A DNA stretch of 64,000 nucleotides from Synechococcus sp. BIOS-U3-1 (GCF_014279975.1 NZ_CP047936.1:496001-560000), one strand, 5' to 3'. Positions 37,987 through 47,431 are shown, counted from the first letter of the stretch. Notes: generated by a model not told the origin, from the sequence alone. Made by a program: numbers and translations.

Positions 37987-39306
37987 ATGACGGGTCGGTT
38001 TGACAATATTCATCCTGAGCTCACATGCCAGCATGCACGGCAAATCCTTCTCCAGCCTGTAAATGAGCTTGACGCGCAGAGTGATTATTATATGGCGGCG
38101 TCTCATTTGATCAATTGCCCTGGTCCTGAAACTGAAAAGTTATTGGCCGAGTTGCTTGAACGCTCTCAAAATGATCAAGCAGTTAAAATTGCAAAACGAA
38201 AAGCAGTCGAGGTTTTAGGAAGGCTGGGCGCGACTTCTTTGATTCCCATTGTTGGTCAATGCCTATGGTCTGATGATCAATATCTTGTGGAAAATACCAT
38301 CTATGCGTTGATGCAGTTGAAGTGCAATGAGCCAAGATTGATACAAAAAATGCAAGATCTCCTGCAGGAAAATATTTGCAATCAGCGTGTTTTGATTCAG
38401 TGCTTGTCGAGTCTTTCTGCTCATCAAAGTCTTCCTTTGTTGAGTACATTTCAGTTAGCAGAATCTCCTGGTGTTCGAGGAGCTGCTATCTCAGCAATCG
38501 CCAAGCTCTCCGGAAATACAACACAACTCTCGAGTATTGTTAATCATCTGACCCTTCCGAATCAGATGGATCGGCAGTGTGCTATCCAGGATTTAATTGA
38601 TGCTGGATCTCTGGAACATCTATCTGCAATTGCTGCATCGCCGGTGTCTCCAGCTTTTCGCTTACGTGCTTTCAGATTGCTGATTACACCTCAAAGCCTA
38701 TATCCTGAGCCGGCAACTTTTCTCGATCTTGTTGATTCTTTGTTGGTTGATGATCCCGACGACATTGAGATCGTGCATCGATACGATGTTGAGCCTGATA
38801 TTGATTTTCTGGTTCGCGATCTTTTTAATACAGATTTCAGTCGTTGCTATCTTGCTTTAAAGTCACTTCGCCAATGTTCTACGGAACTTCTTTGGCCATT
38901 GATTTCAAAAATGTGGGAAGAAGAGGCTCATAATGATTATGGAGCGCATTACTTTTTTATGAGGCTATTTGGCTCTAGAGCAGACTGGCCAGATCACTCA
39001 ATCATCCCGATTGTCGATATCTTAAAAAGTGCTGCGATTAATAAGCGTCCGCAATTTCAGAAAAGCCGTTCAGCAGCCATGTATGCAATTTTTCAGTTGA
39101 ATCCCGGTCTCTTCTTCGAACTGGTCCCCAGATTTTTAGATCAAACATGCTGTCCTCCTTGGGATTGCCGCTATGTTTTGATCATGGCTATTGAATCAAT
39201 TTCGAAGCAAGAAAGCCATCATCAGGTTGCTCACTTGCTGGAGCTGTTGGCTGATGATAATGATGATTTCGTTCGGGCTAGGTTGGCTTTAAATAATAGT
39301 TTGTGA
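37987..39306 (+). CDS. cpeY: CpeY-type phycoerythrobilin lyase for PE I alpha
   Basis: 439 residues of HEAT repeats: MTGRFDNIHPELTCQHARQIL, DYYMAASHLINCPGPETEKLL, KRKAVEVLGRLGATSLIPIVG and YLVENTIYALMQL, ending DDNDDFVRARLALNNSL. This is the E/F-clan lyase CpeY, which attaches phycoerythrobilin to cysteine 82 of CpeA. Its partner CpeZ follows 88 bases later on the same strand. Coding is AT-richer than the structural genes. Confidence 0.88.
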   Translation: MTGRFDNIHPELTCQHARQILLQPVNELDAQSDYYMAASHLINCPGPETEKLLAELLERSQNDQAVKIAKRKAVEVLGRLGATSLIPIVGQCLWSDDQYLVENTIYALMQLKCNEPRLIQKMQDLLQENICNQRVLIQCLSSLSAHQSLPLLSTFQLAESPGVRGAAISAIAKLSGNTTQLSSIVNHLTLPNQMDRQCAIQDLIDAGSLEHLSAIAASPVSPAFRLRAFRLLITPQSLYPEPATFLDLVDSLLVDDPDDIEIVHRYDVEPDIDFLVRDLFNTDFSRCYLALKSLRQCSTELLWPLISKMWEEEAHNDYGAHYFFMRLFGSRADWPDHSIIPIVDILKSAAINKRPQFQKSRSAAMYAIFQLNPGLFFELVPRFLDQTCCPPWDCRYVLIMAIESISKQESHHQVAHLLELLADDNDDFVRARLALNNSL

Positions 39307-39394
39307 CTAGTTGCGATGAGTTGATATGAATTTCTCTTATCACTCGACTAAGGTGCGGTGCTAAAATAAAAGTAGTATATTTCTAAGCATTAAT

Positions 39395-40024
39395 ATGAGT
39401 TCATCAGGCTATTCTTTTGACTCACTTTTTGCTGATCTGTCTCATCCAAACCCGAACATCCGCTTTGATGCGTGTTCCCTTCTCGCGGAATACTTCCCCG
39501 ATGAGGCCCTGCCAAAATTGTTTGTGCTGATGCATGATTCTGACCCAGGTGTCTATCGGACTGCCGTCAAGGCATTGGGAATGCTTGGCCACCGCAGTCT
39601 TCCTGGTTTGATTCAGTTGTTTACTGATTCAGATAACGGAACAATTAGGGCTTGTTGCATTAAGGCGATTGTTCAGGTATCAGTCCATTGCCCGGATAAG
39701 GCGTTCCCCATCGAAGTGCTGACTATGCTTGAACAGGCAATGGATGATTCCAATCCTGTTGTTGCTCAATCTGCTTTGATGACACTGGGCCATCTATCGA
39801 AGATGGCACCAGAGGAAGATCGAGTGATCCCACTCCTCATTAAGGCGTGCGATAGCAGCAACATTGCCCATGTTCAAGGTGCGGCAATGTCACTTGCTGA
39901 AGTTGACTCTCCGTTGGTCAACCAGTGTCTAAAAGGTCTTGTAGATGATGTCTCGAAAGATTCTTTGATTCGTGAAGTCGCTCAATCAAGTCTTGAAAGG
40001 CGCCAGAGCTTAGGTCTTAATTAA
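39395..40024 (+). CDS. cpeZ: CpeZ, lyase partner/chaperone-like HEAT protein
   Basis: 209 residues of HEAT repeats (NIRFDACSLLAEYFPDEALP, VYRTAVKALGMLG, TIRACCIKAIVQVS, VAQSALMTLGHLS, VQGAAMSLAEVD). Size and position after cpeY match CpeZ, which stabilises phycoerythrin subunits and assists CpeY. It is convergent with the next lyase gene, six bases away. Confidence 0.87.
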   Translation: MSSSGYSFDSLFADLSHPNPNIRFDACSLLAEYFPDEALPKLFVLMHDSDPGVYRTAVKALGMLGHRSLPGLIQLFTDSDNGTIRACCIKAIVQVSVHCPDKAFPIEVLTMLEQAMDDSNPVVAQSALMTLGHLSKMAPEEDRVIPLLIKACDSSNIAHVQGAAMSLAEVDSPLVNQCLKGLVDDVSKDSLIREVAQSSLERRQSLGLN

Positions 40025-40030
40025 TCAGAA

Positions 40031-40936
40031 TTACGGTCTTTTTTTTAGTACATTTATGGCAACTTCCATGACTGATTTTACTTGTTGTTCTTTTTCTGTC
40101 TCCCATGCGGTTTTAAGTGCTCTGATTGCCGTTATAGCTTCCATTTTCATCAGTGCTAGTGACGCATTCTTGCGAACTTGTGCGGAATAATCGTAAAGCA
40201 ACCTGCATAGTGTTTCGCTGGCATCTTCTGGCTCCAACGTTTTGCCGACCATCGTTGCTGCTTCAGCTCTGACTTCACTCGATTGGTCAGATAATGCCTG
40301 GATAAGTGTATTAATTGCTGATTGATTTTGTTCTGATTGAATTTGCTCTGCCAAGACTGTTATGGCTGCAATTCGAATTTCAATATTTTCTGATTTTGTT
40401 GCACGATTAAATGCATCTGGCGCTTTTGAACCGATAAAGCTTAAGGCTAAGTTGATCAGTCCCACTTGGAAGGCTGTGCAGTTCGGCTCGGTGAGAATTT
40501 TCAGTAGATCTTCAATGGCAGGCACTCCAATGGTTGCCATAGCGCCGGCCGAAGATCCTTGAACCACAGGATCTGGATCTGTTTTAAATGCCTCTATCAA
40601 ATTGGGTAGGGCTTTTTCACTGCCAATGAGATTGAGTGTTTTTGCAGATGCGCGTCTAATGATGACATTTTCATTGTTCTTCATGGCATCGCACAAATAT
40701 GGAATTGCTGCTTCGCCCACATTCCCCAGGCTTTGAGCGAATGTCAGTCGTAATGCACCGCGCTGATCTCCCAATCCAGCAACCATCTGCTGAATCGATG
40801 TTTGATCAGAATTTGGTGTTTCTTGATCTGCTAATTTTTGCTTTAATACCTCCGCTAATTCGAAAGCTTCCTGCTCGGTAAGGCTTTCGTTTTCATTTAT
40901 GTTCTGATTTAATGTTGCCTCACTCATGGTCGTCAT
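40031..40936 (-). CDS. HEAT-repeat bilin lyase of the CpeF/MpeV-MpeU family (second copy)
   Basis: 301 residues, clearly paralogous to the protein at 36074. It shares EEAF/LELA-x-x-LKxKL, TSIQQMVAGLGDQRGALRLTFAQ, NVIIRRASAKTLNLIGSEKALP, VVQGSSAGAMATIG and VRKNASLALMKME. It belongs to the lyase/lyase-isomerase clan acting on phycoerythrin; this copy sits between cpeZ and mpeC. One of the two is expected to be MpeU and the other MpeV/CpeF. Assignment needs alignment to the characterised proteins. Confidence 0.83.
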   Translation of the reverse strand: MTTMSEATLNQNINENESLTEQEAFELAEVLKQKLADQETPNSDQTSIQQMVAGLGDQRGALRLTFAQSLGNVGEAAIPYLCDAMKNNENVIIRRASAKTLNLIGSEKALPNLIEAFKTDPDPVVQGSSAGAMATIGVPAIEDLLKILTEPNCTAFQVGLINLALSFIGSKAPDAFNRATKSENIEIRIAAITVLAEQIQSEQNQSAINTLIQALSDQSSEVRAEAATMVGKTLEPEDASETLCRLLYDYSAQVRKNASLALMKMEAITAIRALKTAWETEKEQQVKSVMEVAINVLKKRP

Positions 40937-41006
40937 TCACTTGAATCTAATCTAATTGATTGGCTCGATGGTCTGTTGTTGGCGAGTGAATATACCAATG
41001 TCGATC

Positions 41007-41033
41007 AAAAAAAACCCCATCTGTTGATGGGGT
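41007..41033 (-). terminator. mpeC terminator
   Basis: On the minus strand the stem ACCCCATC-AACA-GATGGGGT is followed by an eight-base T tract. It begins about 30 bases after the mpeC stop and separates it from the lyase gene. Confidence 0.9.
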
Positions 41034-41063
41034 AGGGTCGTATTGATCAAACTTATGTTTGGA

Positions 41064-41945
41064 TCAGAAATGAACACCGAATGGACGGAATGGCACGTAA
41101 TCGGTCATTTTGGGAGGATTATGTCCGCTGTATTGCTGCTGAGGCAGCTTCACCGGTGTCTTCTGTACAGCTGAGTAGGAGAAGGCTTGTGGTTTGGCTT
41201 CTTCTCTAGAAGCAATAGCCAGCGGATTGATGGTGCGGCTATTGCGACCCTGGGCATTGTCGCTGACGGCAACCTTCATGCCCCCAAGTTCACGCATCAG
41301 ATTGAAGGAACGTGTAAACATCCCTGCATAGGAGTCGTGGCTTCTTTCGTAGGGGACGATGTCTGAGCCAAAGACCTCTGTGTATTCAGCTGAGTCTGTT
41401 AGTTTGTCAATCAGCGCATCAAAGCCCTCTTCTGCTTGAAGCTTGATGTGATTCTGAACCTCCGACTGGTTCAGAGGCGCACGGCCGAGCAAGTGTTTGA
41501 AGTTCAGTTCGATACCACGTTGGGCACCAACGGAATGGAAGAAATTGTCCTTGTAGAAGTTTGACTTGGCTAAGCCATTGACGAAATCCCGGACGGTGAT
41601 TTCACCGTTCAGTAGTCGTGCTTCTAGTGATGTCTCTCTTTGGCTCTCTCTTGGATGAAGGTTGCCCATCACCTGACGATATGAAGCCGCGATAACGCGC
41701 TCAAGAGCTGCAGTGTTGTCGGGGTTGTACTGATCGAATACAGCTCCAAATGGACATTCGGCGTGTAATCGGGGTCCAATACCAATCCCCATAGAGGCAC
41801 AGTGTTGCCGCTTGTACTCAGCGCGTACTCCTGCGACTGTTCGGTGTGCTGTGTTTTTACCGGCTTTGCTTTGTGTGGCGAAAGCGGCAGGTCCGGTTCG
41901 AGTAGCTGAAGTGAGTGACTTCAGGCTGGTTTCTGTGCCGAGCAT
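41064..41945 (-). CDS. mpeC: Phycoerythrin II gamma-type linker (MpeC)
   Basis: 293 residues with one PBS-linker domain (about residues 70-235; RGIELNFKHLLGRAP is the hallmark) and no CpcD domain. The N-terminal extension has a cysteine at residue 49 in HCASMGIGIGPRLHAECP, the position of the bilin on characterised MpeC. So it is a chromophore-bearing gamma subunit of PE II hexamers. It is monocistronic by its own terminator and a 310-base leader. Confidence 0.92.
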   Translation of the reverse strand: MLGTETSLKSLTSATRTGPAAFATQSKAGKNTAHRTVAGVRAEYKRQHCASMGIGIGPRLHAECPFGAVFDQYNPDNTAALERVIAASYRQVMGNLHPRESQRETSLEARLLNGEITVRDFVNGLAKSNFYKDNFFHSVGAQRGIELNFKHLLGRAPLNQSEVQNHIKLQAEEGFDALIDKLTDSAEYTEVFGSDIVPYERSHDSYAGMFTRSFNLMRELGGMKVAVSDNAQGRNSRTINPLAIASREEAKPQAFSYSAVQKTPVKLPQQQYSGHNPPKMTDYVPFRPFGVHF

Positions 41946-42255
41946 GATGAGAATTGGGGGGATAGGTTTGATTGTTTGTCCCGAATTACTCCTGATAAAT
42001 GCTTTAAATTTTCAAGCTCAAGAGCAAGTCGGTTGCAAACTTTGATGCAACAAGAAATCAAAAATTTGTTTTGCTATCACAGATTATTGGCATCATTCTG
42101 TTTGAACACTCAATAAACTGTGTGACTACGATTTGATTGTTTGCAGCAACTTTTGACTGTCCTGATTCACCCTTCCAGTGGTAGGTAAAAAAAAGGGTGG
42201 GCAGAAATGCCCACCCATGTCACATTGCTGAATTCAATCAACAGTTGAGCTGTGA
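41946..42255. other. Leader and promoter region of mpeC; end of mpeBA
   Basis: About 310 bases without a gene. The right end carries the mpeA terminator, and the rest is AT-rich and should hold the mpeC promoter and leader. I see no ORF or repeat of note. Confidence 0.5.
42187..42216 (-). terminator. mpeBA terminator
   Basis: On the minus strand GGGTGGGCA-TTTC-TGCCCACCC is followed by eight T, starting about 40 bases after the mpeA stop. Confidence 0.92.
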
Positions 42256-43372
<1,117 letters not shown>

Positions 43373-43527
43373 TCACGAATGACGTTAACCCTGCTTTCTG
43401 CCTCGCCACCAAAAGCAGATTGTCAGGACACACAAGTTTGCAAAGCCAATTCGAAGGAAAAAATAAAATTCACTTAGTTCTCAAACTTTTGCCCCTGAAC
43501 TCCCTGCGCTGCAGCCGAAGTTCATGG

Positions 43528-44724
43528 TTATGACATCTGTTTAAGGACCTGTTCGCAGCTCCATTTAAGTGGTAACCACTTTGCATTCAATTGAATCTCT
43601 TGCAAGAGTTCCATTTGGTCATTGAGTTCAAGGCTGAGGCAGGCCCATGCAGCTGCCACTCTGGATTTTGCATATTGAGGCAGTGTTTCTGCCAGGGCTG
43701 TTCGCACTAGATCACTGCGCTCATGCACTTGCTTCAGTCCGATCACGGCGGTGAGTAGGTAATTCGCCCCATAGTCACTCCAGAATTTGTCGTGAATGCG
43801 ATCGATTGCGTCGAGCTGTTGTCGGCTGGGCATGTTCAACAGAGTGAGTGCTCCTCCGTATTGTTTCCCTTCATCGCGATGCTGAAGATTTTTTTCGATC
43901 TCACTTACTGAGCTTTCGCAAATCCATTCTTGTTGTATTGCCATATTCATTGGATTGTCTTGCAGCAGTGATGTGATCAGTTCTGTGAACGGTTCGGGGA
44001 CAAGTCCCGTTTTTTCGGGATCCACGATTTGGAAGGCGCTTTTTGCTCTGAGGGGCATGGATACTGGAGATGTCACCAGATGTTTGAGAACGGATCTCTC
44101 GCCTGCATCTCCTAAGTCGATGACAGCAGATCGACGTCGTCCCGCGATGGGATCAGTCAGTTGAGGAATCAGCGGCTGCAGCCGATCAATCCGACCGTGC
44201 ACTTTGGCTGCGTAGGCACGTGCAGCTCCAGCAACGAGTGGATTTGCATCTTGTTCCAGCACGGATATTTCACGGTCTCCCTCATTAATCCCGAGACGAG
44301 CATGCGCCTGGATGACCGATCGTTTTTGATTATCGCTGCCCTCTAAGGCATTGAGAAGAGTCTTGCGTTGCTGTTCATCGAGGACGGAGCCAATCTGAGC
44401 AATCGAGTCGACAGCATTGATGACTGAAGGCTCATCATCAAAAGCCAGTGCGCTGAAGAGTCCTGGTAATGCTCGTGAATCTCGGCGTCGCCCCAGAGCC
44501 TCCAACACCTTGCGGCGAGTAATTCGATTAAACAGGTTTTCTTGTTCAAGACCGATGGCTTCGATCAGAGCATCGAGTGATTCATCGCTTTGGCATGCAG
44601 CAAGGCGAGTGGCCGCCGTGTATTTCTCTACAGGATTTTTGAGGTCTTCAGGGTTTGTTTTGAGTAATTCTATGGCTTTTTCTTCTGGGAGTCCGGCAAA
44701 GAGAACATCAAATCGCTCAGACAT
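43528..44724 (-). CDS. mpeY: MpeY/MpeQ-type lyase for PE II alpha
   Basis: 398 residues of HEAT repeats: MSERFDVLFAGLPEEKAIELL, YTAATRLAACQSDESLDALIEAIG, RITRRKVLEALGRRRDSRALPGL and PSVINAVDSIAQIG. The overall layout is like CpeY, and it lies directly upstream of mpeBA. MpeY attaches phycoerythrobilin to cysteine 83 of MpeA, while the related MpeQ isomerises it to phycourobilin. By eye I cannot separate the two; position fits either. Confidence 0.82.
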   Translation of the reverse strand: MSERFDVLFAGLPEEKAIELLKTNPEDLKNPVEKYTAATRLAACQSDESLDALIEAIGLEQENLFNRITRRKVLEALGRRRDSRALPGLFSALAFDDEPSVINAVDSIAQIGSVLDEQQRKTLLNALEGSDNQKRSVIQAHARLGINEGDREISVLEQDANPLVAGAARAYAAKVHGRIDRLQPLIPQLTDPIAGRRRSAVIDLGDAGERSVLKHLVTSPVSMPLRAKSAFQIVDPEKTGLVPEPFTELITSLLQDNPMNMAIQQEWICESSVSEIEKNLQHRDEGKQYGGALTLLNMPSRQQLDAIDRIHDKFWSDYGANYLLTAVIGLKQVHERSDLVRTALAETLPQYAKSRVAAAWACLSLELNDQMELLQEIQLNAKWLPLKWSCEQVLKQMS

Positions 44725-44845
44725 AATTGATGACGCCGTCCGTTGTCTATTGTTTCCCTAACTCTACAGCCTGCGCCTTTGCAAGAGTGATCCCATTTAA
44801 TGGTTTGCTTTTCTCTGTTAAAGTAATGTGCATTGACATGTAATT

Positions 44846-45166
44846 ATGCCTGCCTCTGCAGAAGTGGAAAAAGCGTTGCCACGATTTGTGGACTTGGTTA
44901 ATAACGACCAGGCAACGCAGGATCAGCTCAATCTCACTACTGATCTAGAAACACTTCGCCGGATCGTTCAATCTGTTGATGCCTCTCTAACTGGGTCAGC
45001 CTTGATACCCCTTGAGCAGGCAACTCGTGCCCCAAAGATTCTCGTCGATTCAGGCGTGATGGATCAAGAGATCCCTTGGCGATTGCTTCGCTGTACTGGT
45101 GGACCACTGGTCTTGCAATTAATCTGCAGCAAAGCCAATTTTGCGATCTGGATCGAGAGCTGCTGA
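44846..45166 (+). CDS. Nif11-like protein, N-terminal part (frameshifted)
   Basis: 106 residues as read. Residues 1-78 (from MPASAEVEKALPRFVDLVNN through DSGVMDQEIPW) look like a genuine helical protein whose first part resembles a Nif11-type helix pair (F-x-x-L-V-x-x-D-Q...). From about 45080 the frame turns into unlikely sequence, while the other frame reads AIASLYWWTTGLAINLQQ straight on. Re-adding one G at TTGGCG (45077-45081) would join both into one protein of about 205 residues. Either a real frameshift or a sequence error; see the next entry. Confidence 0.6.
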   Translation: MPASAEVEKALPRFVDLVNNDQATQDQLNLTTDLETLRRIVQSVDASLTGSALIPLEQATRAPKILVDSGVMDQEIPWRLLRCTGGPLVLQLICSKANFAIWIESC

Positions 45167-45462
45167 TGGAGGCTAAAGAGCTCACTCGTTTTGTTGGCGA
45201 AGTGATTCGTTCTCATGAACTCGCAACTGGTTTGAAACCTCTTGGTACTCATCAAGAGATCATTGCTTACGGGCAACGGCAGGGTTTTGATTTCAGCGAA
45301 GCAGAATGGAATTCATACTATGAGCGTGAATTTTCTGGTTTGTCAGTGGGCATACAACAGAAAGTTCTTGGTGCTGATCCAAAGCATTGGTCGTGGGCAT
45401 TCCGTCAACTTACAGCTTGGAGAGCTATGCTCATGGAAGGGGCGGATAGTCATTCTGGATAA
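45076..45462 (+). CDS. Nif11-like protein, C-terminal part (frameshifted)
   Basis: 128 residues as read from a TTG that is probably not a true start. ELTRFVGEVIRSHELATGLKPLGTHQEIIAYGQRQGFDFS is a clear Nif11-type leader domain (F-x-x-x-V-x-x...L-x-x-L...EI-x-x-x-A-x-x-x-G-F-x-F). It is followed by a further helical part ending LGADPKHWSWAFRQLTAWRAML and has no obvious peptide core. It continues the previous entry in another frame. Confidence 0.6.
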   Translation: MAIASLYWWTTGLAINLQQSQFCDLDRELLMEAKELTRFVGEVIRSHELATGLKPLGTHQEIIAYGQRQGFDFSEAEWNSYYEREFSGLSVGIQQKVLGADPKHWSWAFRQLTAWRAMLMEGADSHSG

Positions 45463-45497
45463 TTTCCGCGCTTTGATCACTTTTACAGAGCTTTATT

Positions 45498-45719
45498 ATG
45501 TCTGATGTAGAACAAGATCAAATTCTTGAACAGTTTATTGCATTAGCAAAGACAGATCAAATTCTTCAGGATGAAATCAAGTCAGCCCTTAACCAGGAAC
45601 AAGTGATTGCAATTGCAGCTGAGCGAGGTTTTCAAATCGATCCCCTAGCAATTTTAAGAAAATGGAGCCAGCATACTGATTTTTCTAAGCCAACTTGGAT
45701 GGGTTGGTTTGGTGAATAG
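45498..45719 (+). CDS. Small Nif11-domain protein
   Basis: 73 residues: QDQILEQFIALAKTDQILQDEIKSALNQEQVIAIAAERGFQIDP is a Nif11-type domain (compact helix pair then A-x-x-x-G-F). It ends with a short aromatic tail, SKPTWMGWFGE, without a double-Gly cleavage site. It lies 36 bases downstream of the broken Nif11-like gene on the same strand, and its stop is two bases from the convergent cpeR stop. Function unknown; a ribosomal peptide precursor is possible but not indicated by modification genes. Confidence 0.7.
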   Translation: MSDVEQDQILEQFIALAKTDQILQDEIKSALNQEQVIAIAAERGFQIDPLAILRKWSQHTDFSKPTWMGWFGE

Positions 45720-45721
45720 CT

Positions 45722-46027
45722 TTATGTATTGATGTCGGCGTAACGTGTTTGTTTTCCACCTCGTTTTGCCCAATAGGTCACTAAATTTTCACCTCCAGGT
45801 CTTGGAACACTTGCAACAGCCCTGAGAATTTTAAATGAACGATTTGGCCCCATTGGCCAGTTGCCGACTGCTTTAACTTGTCTTACTTGGCCACCAATTT
45901 CGATCATACAGGCTTCAAACTTTTCCAGTTGTGTTTGATCAACAGTTTCAAATATAAAATCAGTTCCTTCGCAGATCAAATGTTGTGTGCGAATCCAGCC
46001 TTTAAGCTGTTTTTCACTTGTTTGCAT
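45722..46027 (-). CDS. cpeR: Phycoerythrin regulator CpeR
   Basis: 101 residues: KQLKGWIRTQHLICEGTDFIFETVDQTQLEKFE, VKAVGNWPMGPNRSFKILRAVASVPRPGGENLVTYWAKRG. This is CpeR, an activator required for phycoerythrin gene expression in green-light responsive cyanobacteria. Its ATG directly follows the cpeT stop (TGAATG). It is the last gene of the linker-cpeU-cpeT-cpeR series, like the cpeCDESTR operon of other cyanobacteria. Confidence 0.92.
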   Translation of the reverse strand: MQTSEKQLKGWIRTQHLICEGTDFIFETVDQTQLEKFEACMIEIGGQVRQVKAVGNWPMGPNRSFKILRAVASVPRPGGENLVTYWAKRGGKQTRYADINT

Positions 46028-46642
46028 TCACTGTTTTTCTTCTTCGATCCACATCGATGTAACTATATCAGAAATGTCCTCAATTCTTTGAAACTTGAGA
46101 GGTCCATGCTCTGAACCCCATTTCACTTGGTTTGTTTTCGGATCAAATCCTCTGTCTCGACTGACCCAGCTGTGTTGGTTGACTTCAACTTCGCTGACTA
46201 AATAAGTGAGCTCCCCATCTCGGGGAACTAAGCATTCATTTCCTGGCTCAACACCCCCCATGAAATGATTTGGCGTTGTTTCTATGAAATGCATTGAACA
46301 ACCACAGCGTTTTTTGAGGGTTTTGACATCGAGTGAATCAAGTAATTCCGGATTTCTGCCTGAGCCTGCAAGCCTTGCCTTATTATCAAAATCAAAATTT
46401 TCAACAATGAAAATATTGTCTTTGTATGCGAGCCGATGAATTCCTTGTCGGTAGGGATTCCAAGGTGAGTAGTCATAGTATTGCTCTGAATAAAAACCAG
46501 GGCCTTTGAAAATAGCCCAAGGCAATGGTCGAAAGACAATATTAATTCGTGCAAAGTCTTTTGGTCGTTCTTGAGATTGGGCAAAATTATCGTAGATGCC
46601 CGACAGTGTTTTTGCGAATCTGATTTTATCTTTGTTTTCCAT
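46028..46642 (-). CDS. cpeT: CpeT-type phycoerythrin lyase
   Basis: 204 residues of the T-type lyase family: FAKTLSGIYDNFAQSQERPKDFARINIVFRPLP, FYSEQYYDYSPWNPYRQGIHRL, KKRCGCSMHFIET and SRDRGFDPKTNQVKWGSEHGPLKF. CpeT attaches phycoerythrobilin to the beta-165 position (159 in PE II). It differs strongly from RpcT at 30333. It precedes cpeR directly. Confidence 0.9.
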   Translation of the reverse strand: MENKDKIRFAKTLSGIYDNFAQSQERPKDFARINIVFRPLPWAIFKGPGFYSEQYYDYSPWNPYRQGIHRLAYKDNIFIVENFDFDNKARLAGSGRNPELLDSLDVKTLKKRCGCSMHFIETTPNHFMGGVEPGNECLVPRDGELTYLVSEVEVNQHSWVSRDRGFDPKTNQVKWGSEHGPLKFQRIEDISDIVTSMWIEEEKQ

Positions 46643-46665
46643 AGCTTGATTTAGTATTGTTTAGG

Positions 46666-47208
46666 TTACTGGGCGGAAATTTTTCTGACTTCAGACGCAA
46701 ATGAAGCTTGAAGAATTCCAGAGCCAGCCGATGTTTTTAATACTGAAGATCGACAACGAACGTGTTCTGATATGAACCAAATTCGCTCTTCAGCAATTGA
46801 TTGATCATAGTGAGTCTTGAGGATAAATGTTCCGTCGTCAAGAAATCGGTAGTCTGATTCCGCTGGTATTGATTCTGCGTAACCGACGCTTCTTAGAAGT
46901 TTTCCGGAGATTTTGTCAGCTGGGATTGGTACGATCAAGCATGAACCGCTTGACACTTCGCTTGGGTCATCAGGTTCCCAATCACTTTCAGCATTCCATT
47001 CCATACAAAATGGAGCTTGAAACTCACTATCTGATGGTTGAGTTGATACCTTGATAAGGTCTGAGACTTTTTCCTGATCATCTGTAAAATGCTTAATTGA
47101 TATTTCGCTTAGTACGTCTTCGAATTGTTGAAATGCGAGGGAGTGTCCGCTTCTCATCGAGCGCCATTCTCCGATGCTTTGAGCAACGAACTGCTCAATA
47201 TCCATCAT
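46666..47208 (-). CDS. cpeU: CpeU-type phycobilin lyase (CpeS/CpcS clan)
   Basis: 180 residues, S/U-type lipocalin-like lyase: MDIEQFVAQSIGEWRSMRSGHSLAFQQFEDVLSEI, GSCLIVPIPADKISGKLLRSVGYAESIP, and DDGTFILKTHYDQSIAEERIWFISEHVRCRSSV. It is related to cpeS at 33712 but divergent. It lies 23 bases before cpeT in the same operon. Its start overlaps a 61-residue unknown gene by 14 bases. Confidence 0.84.
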   Translation of the reverse strand: MMDIEQFVAQSIGEWRSMRSGHSLAFQQFEDVLSEISIKHFTDDQEKVSDLIKVSTQPSDSEFQAPFCMEWNAESDWEPDDPSEVSSGSCLIVPIPADKISGKLLRSVGYAESIPAESDYRFLDDGTFILKTHYDQSIAEERIWFISEHVRCRSSVLKTSAGSGILQASFASEVRKISAQ

Positions 47209-47380
47209 TATTTCTGCCTTGGCTATTCAGCCCTTCATTGTTTTTGGGCAAATTTGCTTGCATCATGTTGACCATGGAGTCAACCATCATCGACATTGCC
47301 ATAGGAACTGATGACACAGACTTGTTGAAATCGTCTGTTTGATTCGGATCAGATCTGTTCGTGTCTCTAAGAATTGGCAT
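47195..47380 (-). CDS. Small methionine-rich hypothetical protein
   Basis: 61 residues from ATG 47380: MPILRDTNRSDPNQTDDFNK, then VSSVPMAMSMMVDSMVNMMQANLPKNNEG. The centre is a methionine-rich amphipathic helix (eight Met in about 20 residues). Its last 14 bases overlap the cpeU start, so translation is probably coupled. No family recognised. It lies just downstream of the 32-bp palindrome. Confidence 0.6.
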   Translation of the reverse strand: MPILRDTNRSDPNQTDDFNKSVSSVPMAMSMMVDSMVNMMQANLPKNNEGLNSQGRNNDGY

Positions 47381-47431
47381 GTCAGGTTGTGTAGACGAGA
47401 AAACTAAGAGTTTGTCTGGCGAATTGATGGA

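Noticed and set aside
45076-45082. Programmed -1 frameshift in the Nif11-like gene
   Set aside because: CCCTTGG is not an X-XXY-YYZ slippery site and no downstream pseudoknot is evident; a simple indel explains it better.
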